DNA from: Phascolarctobacterium sp.
GTDB lineage: Bacteria > Bacillota > Negativicutes > Acidaminococcales > Acidaminococcaceae
Direction of reading: 5' to 3'
Assembly: GCA_030531205.1 (NCBI GenBank)
Contig: JAUNOC010000001.1
Span: 1 to 64,000, forward strand
Length of the DNA stretch: 64,000 nt
Numbering within the stretch: position 1 is the first letter of the stretch; every line of letters begins with the position of its first letter. A program made the position numbers and the translations under genes. The notes below the pieces were generated by a model, which did no database searches, was not told where the DNA came from, and saw only the letters and a list, made by a program, of their open reading frames with translations. Below, in pieces: positions 34,259-42,422 of the stretch.

Positions 34259-34587
34259 TCCTTTCCCCGGGATACAAAAAACCTGTCCCGGCTAAACAAA
34301 TTTGCTGGGACAGGTTGAACAACCTGCGGTGCCACCCGGCTTGACGCTTTGATGCGCCCACTTTTTGCATACCACCATATGCCAACTTTTGTTCACGTGG
34401 AGTTCTGCCCCGTCTTACATACTCTGGCCTGCGCCATTTCCGCTCGCCCTCAGAAGTCCATTCAATTCCACATTTTCTGCCGCACTCTCACCGCCAGCGA
34501 CTCGCTCCTAAAAAATGTTTTCGGAACCTACTCCTCTTCCTCAATGGTTTATGGCAATATTCTACTCACTCTGAAAAATTTTGTCAA
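34259..34587 (-). promoter_or_regulatory. T-box leader, probably tryptophan-specific, with promoter and terminator
   Basis: Promoter TTGACA (34587-34582), 17 bp, TAGAAT (34564-34559). The ~300-nt leader contains the T-box consensus GGGTGGCACCGC (near 34326-34337) and a terminator AACCTGTCCC/GGGACAGGTT (34280-34316) with a T tract. A candidate specifier TGG lies in GAATGGACTTC near 34462, matching the trpB2 gene that follows. Specifier choice needs a fold. Confidence 0.88.
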
Positions 34588-34596
34588 GCAAAATTC

Positions 34597-36087
34597 TCAA
34601 TCAAATTTTTCGGGAAAGAATAATTGTTGTGTTGCTTCGTCCGGCTCTTTGCCCAGAGCATTGCCGATTAAGAACAAAATCAAAGAACCGCCTACGCCCA
34701 AAACAATCTGATGTAAATCAAATAGTTTGAATTTCAACAGCATGGACACACAATAAATAATTACACCGCCGAACATGGCGAACAATGCCCCCGTCTTATT
34801 GGCCTTGTTCCAAAACAAACCAAAAATCAGCACCCAGAAATAAGCTGTTTCCAACCCGCCGAAGGCAAACATATTAATTTTCCAAATAACGCTAGGGGGG
34901 GCAATGGAAATGAAATATACTGCAAAGCCAATGATAATCGTACCCAACAAGCTGAGTTTCTTAATGCTTGCATTAGCCAGCGGCTTCCCCTGTGCCGCAC
35001 GGATGTTCATATACACATCCTTCACAATAGAACCGGATGCGGTCAAAAGCAAACTGGACACAGTGGAAATAGTTGCCGCCACGGGGCCGATAATACACAC
35101 CCCAGCCCAGAAAGGACTCATACATTCCACAATGGTACGGGGAGTAATATTATCAATAGTGCCGTAAGCACTCAATTCCTGTGTCAAAATACCTTTGGCA
35201 AAAATACCGATACTCGTTGCAACCAAAGTCATAATCCCAATGACAACTGTACCAATGAGCATTGCACGATGCAAAGATTTTGTGTCTTTATAAGATATGC
35301 CACGCACTACGGACTGGGGCAGGGACAACGTACAAATACCAACCAGAAGCCACTGGGAAATATATAAACTCATGGGCATCTTCCCTGCGCTGAAGGGTTC
35401 CAACATATCCGGATGGCTCGCCGCCATATCCGCCATTATTTTAGTATAACCCCCACCGGCGCTCATCATGCAACCGAAAAGCAAGCACACACCCACAATC
35501 ATGGCAATAGCACAAAATGCATCCGTTACTGCCACGCCCTTAAATCCACCAACCGTAGTGTATAAAACCACAATCACGCCAAACATGGTGAGACCTGTAA
35601 AATAGGAAAACCCGGTTACTGCCTCAAAAAGTTTGGCAGCGCCTACAAACTGGGCAACCATGGTAGCGGCGAAAAATGCCACAGTTACAAGAGCCGCAAA
35701 ATTAGCCAAAAGGTCTGAATGATAGCGGGCTCTTAACACATCAATAACTGTTACCGCATCAATTTTGTGGGCGACTAAAGCAATTTTCTTGCCGAATACT
35801 CCCAACACCAAAAAGATTACTACCACTTGCACCATAGCCATATAAAGCCAGCCATAGCCGATAATCCAAGCCATGCCGGGGCCACCTACGAAAGTGGAAA
35901 CGCTACTGTAAGTTGCAGCGGTAGTCATGGCCAGTACAAAACCGCCTAAAGTTCTGCCACCGATGAAATAATCTTTTGCAAAATTAGTCGCTCGCTCACC
36001 GGCAGAGTCCTTTTGAATTTTCAACGATACTGCCAAAAGAAAGACCAAAAAAATAAAAACTGGCAGCAAACTAAGTATATTACTCAT
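34597..36087 (-). CDS. panF: Sodium/pantothenate symporter
   Basis: 496 residues, 12-13 membrane helices of the sodium:solute symporter fold, with DYFIGGRTLGGFVLAMT (about 38-54) and a Na2-site region (TISTVSSLLLTASGS). It imports pantothenate for CoA. Its start overlaps the stop of a YhdT-like gene (ATGA), the typical yhdT-panF order. Confidence 0.93.
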   Translation of the reverse strand: MSNILSLLPVFIFLVFLLAVSLKIQKDSAGERATNFAKDYFIGGRTLGGFVLAMTTAATYSSVSTFVGGPGMAWIIGYGWLYMAMVQVVVIFLVLGVFGKKIALVAHKIDAVTVIDVLRARYHSDLLANFAALVTVAFFAATMVAQFVGAAKLFEAVTGFSYFTGLTMFGVIVVLYTTVGGFKGVAVTDAFCAIAMIVGVCLLFGCMMSAGGGYTKIMADMAASHPDMLEPFSAGKMPMSLYISQWLLVGICTLSLPQSVVRGISYKDTKSLHRAMLIGTVVIGIMTLVATSIGIFAKGILTQELSAYGTIDNITPRTIVECMSPFWAGVCIIGPVAATISTVSSLLLTASGSIVKDVYMNIRAAQGKPLANASIKKLSLLGTIIIGFAVYFISIAPPSVIWKINMFAFGGLETAYFWVLIFGLFWNKANKTGALFAMFGGVIIYCVSMLLKFKLFDLHQIVLGVGGSLILFLIGNALGKEPDEATQQLFFPEKFD

Positions 36088-36338
36088 TTTGCCACCTCCT
36101 CATCATCCAAAGAAAAATCTTTGAAGACAAATTTAATGAGGATAAATACTACGATGCAGGCAAAAATCCAAGTGCCCACGCAACCTCCCCAAACCCAAAG
36201 GGGAGTGGAGCAAATCATTACCTCGCTGTTTGCAAGGCCAAAACCCGCCAAACACCAGAAAACAATTACTGCTAAAGTTCCCACACAGGTAGCCACTGCT
36301 TCCCTGTTGGCCTGACGGAATTTGTCGCTTTGTTTCAT
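36084..36338 (-). CDS. YhdT family small membrane protein
   Basis: 84 residues with two membrane helices and the CSTPLWVWGGCVGTW segment typical of YhdT/DUF997. These proteins are always encoded before panF and are presumed accessory to it. Overlaps panF by 4 bp. Confidence 0.9.
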   Translation of the reverse strand: MKQSDKFRQANREAVATCVGTLAVIVFWCLAGFGLANSEVMICSTPLWVWGGCVGTWIFACIVVFILIKFVFKDFSLDDEEVAK

Positions 36339-36469
36339 AATACAAAGTTCCTCTTTCTTTAATGTGCATGCCCAAATCTTTCAGGTCACGCCATTTGATA
36401 TTGTATCACAAATATAATTGTGCTACAATATGCTTTATACAAAAATCATCTTAATAAATATGGTCAAAT

Positions 36470-36545
36470 CTAATCACAGGAAATATTTACCATATTTGGT
36501 CTTTGCTCTTTGATTATTTGGTCTTTATTCTTTATTGTCTGACAT
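36470..36545. repeat. Inverted core repeat with TTTGGTC-type 7-bp array
   Basis: Core TAATCACAGGAAATATTTAC (36471-) is followed at its ACCA end by TTTGGTC, TTTGCTC, TTTGATT, TTTATTC units. It fills the gap before the HAD gene; an upstream TGTGCTACAAT box (about 36419-36429) could be that gene's promoter. Confidence 0.7.
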
Positions 36546-36563
36546 TTCATAAAGGAAACAACT

Positions 36564-37367
36564 ATGCCCAAAATTAAACTCATTGCCACCGATATGGATG
36601 GCACTTTACTCAATGACGAAAAAAAAATAACTGCCGAGAACGCAGCAGCCATTAAATGTGCCAAAGAACACGGTATTAAATTTGTACTTGCCTCCGGCAG
36701 AATGTTTGAAGCATCCAAACCTTATGCGGATGCTTTAGGTTTAGATACACCCATTATCAGTTACAATGGCTCTTTAGTTAAAGACTGCCTCAGTGAAGAA
36801 ACTCTTTTTGAGTTATTTATGGATGTGGATGTTGCCTTTGCAGTTTTACAATACTGCCACAAAATTAATCTGCATATGCAGGCCTACAGAAATGGTAATG
36901 TTTATACGGATTATTTAGATGCCAGCAGTATCTGGTACAGCAAAATCATTAACCGTCCTGTTATTCCTTTGGGTGAAAAACTTTTTAAGGAAAAGCATCA
37001 GTTCTATAAACTGTTGGGAATTACTGATCCCGAAAAAGGCAGGGGTATTGCTTTAGATATTTTACAACATTTTACGGGGCAAATTGAAATCACCAGTTCT
37101 GCCCCCGGTTTTGTGGAAATTGTTACTCCCGGCATCAATAAATGGTCAGCAGTTAAACGCTTGGCAGAAATGTGGCATATAAAACCCAACGAAATTATGT
37201 GTATCGGTGACAGTTACAATGATTTAAGTATGGTTGAAAATGCATCCATCGGCGTGGCAGTTGCCAATGCCAACGAAAAAGTCAAAGCCCATGCCAAATT
37301 TATTGTAGCAGACAACAACCATTCAGGTGTTGCGGAAGCCATAGAAATTGCTTTGGACCGAGAATAA
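36564..37367 (+). CDS. Cof-type HAD-IIB phosphatase
   Basis: 267 residues. Motif I DMDGTLLND (residues 8-16), motif II SGRMFEA, motif IV GDSYNDLSM (about 214-222) and a C2B cap domain. It is a cytosolic sugar-phosphate or cofactor phosphatase; the substrate is not predictable. AAAGGAAACAACT precedes the ATG. Confidence 0.93.
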   Translation: MPKIKLIATDMDGTLLNDEKKITAENAAAIKCAKEHGIKFVLASGRMFEASKPYADALGLDTPIISYNGSLVKDCLSEETLFELFMDVDVAFAVLQYCHKINLHMQAYRNGNVYTDYLDASSIWYSKIINRPVIPLGEKLFKEKHQFYKLLGITDPEKGRGIALDILQHFTGQIEITSSAPGFVEIVTPGINKWSAVKRLAEMWHIKPNEIMCIGDSYNDLSMVENASIGVAVANANEKVKAHAKFIVADNNHSGVAEAIEIALDRE

Positions 37368-37401
37368 AAAAATCCCACTGCATTGCAGTGGGATTTTTTT
37401 T
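37366..37401. terminator. Bidirectional terminator
   Basis: ATCCCACTGC-ATT-GCAGTGGGAT with A7 and T8 flanks. Almost the same hairpin terminates codB at 60688-60722. Confidence 0.92.
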
Positions 37402-37410
37402 ATGCCTAAA

Positions 37411-37860
37411 TTATTTGTCAGCAGCTTTCAATGCATCCATAATAACCTTGTGATTGGTCTCCAAGAATTTCAAGATTTCAATCACAATAGCATGAACCAT
37501 AACAGGTTCAAATTTGTCTTCTGCGAAAATCAAGGGAGCGTTCAACAATACGTCGCCATTGTCGGTAACGGTAACTTTGAACATTCTGAGGCCATTGTTC
37601 AGGTTGTTGACAATCTTAGCAACCTTTGCATAACCCTTAACTGCAGCCATACCCAATTGAACTTGGATCAAAGAGTAAACACTGCCATCCAACAGAATTG
37701 CTGCGGGAAGTTTTTCACCGCTCTTCAATTCCATATTTACGCGGAAAATGCCGGTCTTCATAGCATCTTCAACATTTTGCAAAGCGAACATATCCAATTT
37801 GTTCTCTTTGAAATATTTGTCTAATTTTTCTACCTTTGCATTCAATTTTACATCAGCCAT
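37411..37860 (-). CDS. Hypothetical protein, paralogue of the next upstream gene (149 aa)
   Basis: 149 residues, no signal peptide or membrane helix. Predicted alternation of helices and strands; aligned along its length with the gene at 37886-38350 (shared ENK-MF--QNV, ILLD-SVY-L-QVQL, N-RMFK-T, GDV-LN-P, EI-KFLE). The layout resembles YbjN-type chaperone-like folds, but I cannot assign a family. AGGAGGATAGAATT precedes the ATG. Confidence 0.8.
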   Translation of the reverse strand: MADVKLNAKVEKLDKYFKENKLDMFALQNVEDAMKTGIFRVNMELKSGEKLPAAILLDGSVYSLIQVQLGMAAVKGYAKVAKIVNNLNNGLRMFKVTVTDNGDVLLNAPLIFAEDKFEPVMVHAIVIEILKFLETNHKVIMDALKAADK

Positions 37861-37885
37861 AATTCTATCCTCCTAAAATTCACAA

Positions 37886-38350
37886 TTATCTTGCACTGGT
37901 CCAAACTTGAGCCATGAAGCCAGCGTATTCAACTTCCAAGAACTTAATGATTTCAACCAAAATTGCATTCATCAATGCGGGGTTGAAGTCGTCATCCTTG
38001 AAGGTCATGGGAACATTCAACATAACATCGCCTGCAGCGGAGATGGTGAACTTAAACATACGTACGCGGTTGTTGCATTGGTTCAAATAGGTGGAAACCT
38101 TTTCAAAAGCATCACCAACTGCTACAGCGGGAGCCAATTGAACTTGTACTAATGCGTAAACGCTTTGATCCAAGAGAATTGCGAAGGGCAACAATTGACC
38201 CTTTACTGCCATTTTGGAACGGAAGATAGTGGTCTGTGCTTCATCGTTCACATTTTGGTCTTGGAACATTTCCATTTTGTTTTCTGCAAAGAACGCTTTC
38301 AACTTTGCTGCCTTTGCACTTACTTTTTCATCAACTTTCTTTTCAGCCAT
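37886..38350 (-). CDS. Hypothetical protein, paralogue of the downstream gene (154 aa)
   Basis: 154 residues from the ATG at 38350 (AAGGAG upstream; a longer reading starts inside the Shine-Dalgarno). Lysine-rich N-terminus, then the same ~130-residue domain as the gene at 37411-37860. The two form a short operon ending at the terminator 37366-37401. The recent duplication with retained charge pattern suggests a heteromeric pair. Confidence 0.8.
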   Translation of the reverse strand: MAEKKVDEKVSAKAAKLKAFFAENKMEMFQDQNVNDEAQTTIFRSKMAVKGQLLPFAILLDQSVYALVQVQLAPAVAVGDAFEKVSTYLNQCNNRVRMFKFTISAAGDVMLNVPMTFKDDDFNPALMNAILVEIIKFLEVEYAGFMAQVWTSAR

Positions 38351-38559
38351 GATTTTTTTCTCCTTTTCTTTCAATTCATTTTCGGGGGAAGCCCCGATTG
38401 CTGTTGGTTTGTCTCAACCTTTTGACTATATTGTAGCCCACGTAAAAGCACTTTGCAACAAAAATTTTCAAATTTCTTTATCAATTTTGCTAAAATTGCG
38501 CAATTTCACTACTCTCTATCCGCAATATTCTAAAATTATAAAATATAATTGCAAAATAA

Positions 38560-38597
38560 TTGCTCCAAAAACACTTTTGCAAGCATCTTTGGAGCAA
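38560..38597 (-). terminator. Terminator after the TrpXYZ-like ABC operon
   Basis: TTGCTCCAAA and TTTGGAGCAA form a 10-bp stem with a long loop; TTATTTT follows on the minus strand. The operon ends at 38637. Confidence 0.6.
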
Positions 38598-38636
38598 CCT
38601 TTTGCTGATTTTATTCTATTCCCTTAAACAAATTTT

Positions 38637-39431
38637 CTAACCTAATAATACGCTATCGCTGGCGAACTCACTGCCGGCGGCCTTTTCAAAGAGTTCCAGT
38701 AAATCCTTAATTTGCAAACGGGACTTTTCTTCACCCTTCACGTCGACTACTACCTGCCCATTATTCATCATTATCAAACGATTGCCAAAACGCAGGGCAT
38801 CTCGCATATTATGAGTAATCATCAGGGTTGTTAAGTTGTCACGGCTGACAATTTTATTTGTCAAGTTCAAAACCTTTTCTGCCGTCTTGGGGTCAAGAGC
38901 CGCTGTGTGTTCATCTAGCAAAAGCAATTCCGGCTTTTTCATAGTTGCCATAAGCAAAGTCAAGGCCTGACGCTGACCGCCACTCAACAAGCCGACTTTT
39001 GCAGACAGACGGTCTTCCAATCCTAAATCTAGTTCTGCCAGCATTTCCCGAAATTTGTTTTGTTGTTCGCCGCCCAACATAAATTTCAGCCCCGGCTTTT
39101 CCCCACGTCGCATAGCCAAAGCAAGATTTTCTTCAATCATCATGCCTGCTGCCGTACCTAACATAGGGTCTTGGAACACCCTGCCAATGTATTTAGCACG
39201 TTTATGCTCCGCCAATTTTGTTACATCCACATCATTGATTAAAATCCGTCCGGAATCAACCAGGAACACACCGGCTACTGAATTCAGCAAAGTAGATTTG
39301 CCCGCACCGTTGCCACCAATTACCGTCACAAAATCACCGGGCAGAAGATGCAAACTCAAATTGTGCAAAGCCACCTTTTCATTGATAGTGCCGGGGAAAA
39401 ATGTTTTGGAAATGTTTTCTATCTTTAACAT
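38637..39431 (-). CDS. ABC transporter ATP-binding protein (TrpXYZ-like system)
   Basis: 264 residues. Walker A GGNGAGKST (about 38-46), signature LSGGQRQAL and Walker B LLLLDEHTAALD. It is the ATPase for the permease encoded 2 bp upstream and the binding protein at 40464-41447. This ABC class (substrate-binding family PF04392) transports tryptophan or related compounds in several Firmicutes. Confidence 0.9.
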   Translation of the reverse strand: MLKIENISKTFFPGTINEKVALHNLSLHLLPGDFVTVIGGNGAGKSTLLNSVAGVFLVDSGRILINDVDVTKLAEHKRAKYIGRVFQDPMLGTAAGMMIEENLALAMRRGEKPGLKFMLGGEQQNKFREMLAELDLGLEDRLSAKVGLLSGGQRQALTLLMATMKKPELLLLDEHTAALDPKTAEKVLNLTNKIVSRDNLTTLMITHNMRDALRFGNRLIMMNNGQVVVDVKGEEKSRLQIKDLLELFEKAAGSEFASDSVLLG

Positions 39432-39432
39432 C

Positions 39433-40311
39433 TCAACGCACCACCTTTCCCAGTTTACTCTTAATCAAAGGCATGGCCAACGCAATGGCCACCAGCACAC
39501 TGGTAAAAAGTTTCAAATCATTAGGCGGCATACCCATAGCCAGCACGGTTGCCACTACTATACGATATACAATGGAACCAAGCACCACACTAATTAAACA
39601 ATTCTTAAATGAACGAGTGCCAAACAACACCTCTCCAATAATTACGGATGCCAAGCCGATAACAATAATGCCAACACCCATGCCTACATCCGCAAAACCA
39701 TTGGACTGGGCTACCAACGCTCCACTGACTGCCACCAACGCATTGGAAATAGCCAAACCCATAACAATGGTGATATTAGTATTTATGCCTTGAGCCCTAA
39801 TCATCTGTTGATTAAAACCTGTGGCACGAATAGCAGTGCCAATCTCTGTACCAAAGAACCAGTACATAGCACAGGCCACAATAATGCAAGCCCCCAAACC
39901 CACAATGAAAGTAGTAGGCCCCGCCTTCATTTCCAACACCCGTTTCATAATGCTGAAAGTATGCTCCACTCCAAGAAGGGACAAATTGGCCTTGCCCATA
40001 ATCCGCAAATTCACGGAATAAAGTGCTATCATAGTTAAAATTCCTGCAAGCAAAGCGGGAATTTTCATTTTGGTATGCAAAAAGCCGGTGACTACACCGG
40101 CCAGCATACCTGCGAATGCTGCCATTGCCAAAGCAGTTATGGGGTTACAACCCTTGGTCAAAAGCAATGCCGCCACTGCCCCGCCCAACGGGAACGAACC
40201 CTCAACGCTCAAATCAGCAATATCCAACACTCTGAATGTAATATATAACCCTAATGCCATAACTGCCCACAGCAGTCCTTGGGCTACTGTGGGCAACAAC
40301 AAACTAATCAT
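39433..40311 (-). CDS. ABC transporter permease (TrpXYZ-like system)
   Basis: 292 residues, about eight membrane segments of the LivH/RbsC-like permease fold (ITFRVLDIADLSVEGSF near residue 23). Partner of the adjacent ATPase. It is separated from the binding-protein gene by 150 bp containing a core/heptamer repeat, which may change relative expression. Confidence 0.9.
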   Translation of the reverse strand: MISLLLPTVAQGLLWAVMALGLYITFRVLDIADLSVEGSFPLGGAVAALLLTKGCNPITALAMAAFAGMLAGVVTGFLHTKMKIPALLAGILTMIALYSVNLRIMGKANLSLLGVEHTFSIMKRVLEMKAGPTTFIVGLGACIIVACAMYWFFGTEIGTAIRATGFNQQMIRAQGINTNITIVMGLAISNALVAVSGALVAQSNGFADVGMGVGIIVIGLASVIIGEVLFGTRSFKNCLISVVLGSIVYRIVVATVLAMGMPPNDLKLFTSVLVAIALAMPLIKSKLGKVVR

Positions 40312-40337
40312 ATCTACCTCAATCTTATAATAGTTTC

Positions 40338-40463
40338 AATTAAAAATTATAAGTTAAAAATTATGAATTGTGGACAATTTTCGCTTTGCGAAAATTCCCA
40401 ATTATAATCACAGGAACATCTTACCATAATTTTTAATTTTTCATTTTTAACTTTTAATTATTA
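40338..40463. repeat. Core repeat, AATTTTCGC hairpin and 7-bp arrays between ABC genes
   Basis: Arrays AAAAATT-ATAAGTT (40340-40372), the hairpin ATTTTCGC-TTT-GCGAAAAT (about 40377-40395), inverted core at 40405-40426 and the array AATTTTT-CATTTTT-AACTTTT running into the stop codon at 40464. The same hairpin occurs at 49792-49812. Confidence 0.75.
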
Positions 40464-41447
40464 TTAGCCCACCATCTTGGCGTTTTTGAATTCCTTGGGT
40501 AATTTTAAGCCGAGGGTTTTCAATGCTTTAGCATTCACAACAGCAGCGCATTCCTTCTGTCCTTGAATTGCCATAGTGGCAGGTTGTGCCTTACCTTTCA
40601 AAATATCTGCAGCCATCATGCCGGTCTGTACGCCCAAGGTGTAATAATCAATGCCTAAACTGCCCAAGCATCCTGCCTCAACGAAACTGCCTTCACCAGC
40701 TACAACGGGAATCTTTTCTTCATCCGTAATACTGAGCAATGTTGGCACGGCACTTGCTAACACATTATCCGTGGGAATATAAATCCCTTCCACTTTACCT
40801 ACTAAACTGCGTGCCGCCTGCTGGATATCATTCACGGTACTAACTGTGGCTTCTTTTACCTGCAGACCACATTTAGCAGCGGCCGCTTTCAAAATCTCCA
40901 CCTGCAACTGGCTGTTCACTTCGCTGCTGCTGTAAATAGTTCCTACGGTCTTCATATTGGGAACAAATTTCATCAGCATCTTCAACTGTTCTTCCACAGG
41001 ATTCATATCCGTGGTGCCGGTTACATTGGCACCAGGTTTTTCATTGGTCTTTGCCAATTTAGCCACCACATAATCTGTAATAGCAGTACCAACAATAGGA
41101 ATCTCATCCGTGGCATTGGCAATGGTCTGTGCCGCCGGGGTGGCAATGGCACAAATCAAATCCACCCTGTTAGAAATAAAACGATGCGCAATGTTGGCCA
41201 AATTGGATTGGTCCGCTTGCGCATTCTGCTGGTCAATTTTGAGATTTACACCCTCTTTGAAACCCGCTTTTGCCAAGCCGTCCACAAAACCCCTGTTAGC
41301 CGCATCCAATGCTCCGTGTTCCACCAACTGGCAAACACCCACATTGAACGTTTTGCCTGCCTCCACCTGTGCCGCAGCCATCGTCATACCGGCTGTCAGC
41401 GTGAGGGCAAGCCCCAAACGGGCAAATCTCTTCAATACATTTTTCAT
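40464..41447 (-). CDS. ABC transporter substrate-binding protein (PF04392 family, TrpX-like)
   Basis: About 327 residues starting MKNVLKRFARLG; signal peptide with cleavage near VEA-GKT. Two Rossmann-like lobes (FNVGVCQLVEHGALDAA, ICAIATPAAQTIANAT, VGTAITDYV). The expected ligand is tryptophan or another aromatic/indole compound by family; it fits the Trp-regulated trpB2 7 kb away, but no T-box is present here. It has its own promoter with a dyad across the start site. Confidence 0.9.
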   Translation of the reverse strand: MKNVLKRFARLGLALTLTAGMTMAAAQVEAGKTFNVGVCQLVEHGALDAANRGFVDGLAKAGFKEGVNLKIDQQNAQADQSNLANIAHRFISNRVDLICAIATPAAQTIANATDEIPIVGTAITDYVVAKLAKTNEKPGANVTGTTDMNPVEEQLKMLMKFVPNMKTVGTIYSSSEVNSQLQVEILKAAAAKCGLQVKEATVSTVNDIQQAARSLVGKVEGIYIPTDNVLASAVPTLLSITDEEKIPVVAGEGSFVEAGCLGSLGIDYYTLGVQTGMMAADILKGKAQPATMAIQGQKECAAVVNAKALKTLGLKLPKEFKNAKMVG

Positions 41448-41483
41448 TTTTTCTACCATCCTTCCATGCTACAAACCGTCCAC

Positions 41484-41531
41484 ACTTGTGAACATGTCCA
41501 GTATTATAACGATTATCCCGGTATATGGCAA
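41484..41531 (-). promoter_or_regulatory. Promoter of the TrpX-like gene with a dyad over +1
   Basis: TTGCCA (41531-41526), 17 bp, TATAAT (41508-41503); start predicted near 41496. ACTTGT-GA-ACATGT at 41484-41497 covers about -1 to +13, a position suited to a repressor. Confidence 0.55.
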
Positions 41532-41601
41532 GCACAAATTATGTTTTTTTTTATTTTACATAATTCTTTGTAAAGATTTTACAATAGCAATCACCATGCT
41601 T

Positions 41602-41613
41602 TTGTGCTATAAT
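41602..41613 (+). promoter_or_regulatory. Extended -10 promoter before tatD
   Basis: TTGTGCTATAAT, with the TGn extension. The predicted start is 2 nt before the ATG at 41622; no ribosome-binding site is present, suggesting a leaderless mRNA. Confidence 0.5.
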
Positions 41614-41621
41614 AGTTTATT

Positions 41622-42404
41622 ATGAGTAGAACAGGTTTGTGGGATACCCATGCCCACCTTGACGACAGTCAATTTGATAAAGACAGGGACGCTCTCTGTG
41701 CAGAACTGGCAGAAACACTTGAGGGGGTCATCAATCCCGGAGTGGATGAAGAAAGCAGCGAATTTGCCATTTCGTTGGCAGAAAAATATCCCTTTATCTA
41801 TGCCGCTGTGGGCTGGCACCCGGAAGAATTAAGAAACATTCCCAAGGACTATGAGGACAAAATTGCCAACTGGGCAAAACATCCCAAAGTGGTAGCAATC
41901 GGGGAAATCGGCCTTGATTATTATTGGATGGAGAACGAACCCCCTGCGGTACAGAAAGCCATTCTTCTGCGGCATTTAGATTTATGTAAACAATTGGACT
42001 TGCCCTTTATCTTTCATGACAGAGAAGCGCACGGCGACACTTTAGAGATTTTTCAAAAAGAAATCACCGGCATACGGGGCGTATTCCATTGCTTCAGTGG
42101 CAGTTTGGAAATGGCAAAAGAACTTGCCAAACGGGGATTCTACTTTGGCTTTGGCGGCACCAGCACTTATAAAAATTCTCAAAAAACACGGGAGGTTCTA
42201 AGTTGGGTGCCAAGAGAGTTAATGCTTTTTGAAACGGACTCGCCCTATTTAAGCCCAATTCCATTTAGAGGCAAGCGCAACAATCCTGCTTATACTGAAT
42301 ACACCGCCAAAAATGCAGCTCTATTGCTTGGATGCAGTATGGAAGAATTGGCGGAGCAAACAACTAAAAATGTTTTGACCTTATTCAAAAAAATTCCCCG
42401 CTAA
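41622..42404 (+). CDS. tatD: TatD family metal-dependent DNase
   Basis: 260 residues. Metal ligands in DTHAHLDD (8-15), GEIGLDYYW (about 91-99), HDREAH, HCFSGS and ETDSPYLSP (about 207-215): the complete TatD set. It is a 3'-5' exonuclease/DNase of the amidohydrolase fold. The ATG is preceded by an extended -10 box at 9 nt and no Shine-Dalgarno. Confidence 0.93.
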   Translation: MSRTGLWDTHAHLDDSQFDKDRDALCAELAETLEGVINPGVDEESSEFAISLAEKYPFIYAAVGWHPEELRNIPKDYEDKIANWAKHPKVVAIGEIGLDYYWMENEPPAVQKAILLRHLDLCKQLDLPFIFHDREAHGDTLEIFQKEITGIRGVFHCFSGSLEMAKELAKRGFYFGFGGTSTYKNSQKTREVLSWVPRELMLFETDSPYLSPIPFRGKRNNPAYTEYTAKNAALLLGCSMEELAEQTTKNVLTLFKKIPR

Positions 42405-42417
42405 TGCGGGGAATTTT
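42387..42417. terminator. Terminator overlapping the tatD stop codon
   Basis: AAATTCCCCGC-TAAT-GCGGGGAATTT; the stop codon lies in the loop. It also serves the convergent gene ending at 42423. Confidence 0.9.
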
Positions 42418-42422
42418 CATTT

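Noticed and set aside
34252-34335. N-terminal extension of the trpB2 reading frame (28 codons)
   Set aside because: It lies in the T-box terminator region; the ATG at 34251 has its own ribosome-binding site.
38440-38470. TTTGCAACAAA upstream of the paralogous hypothetical genes as another -41.5 site
   Set aside because: Single half-site, wrong distance from the only plausible -10 box.
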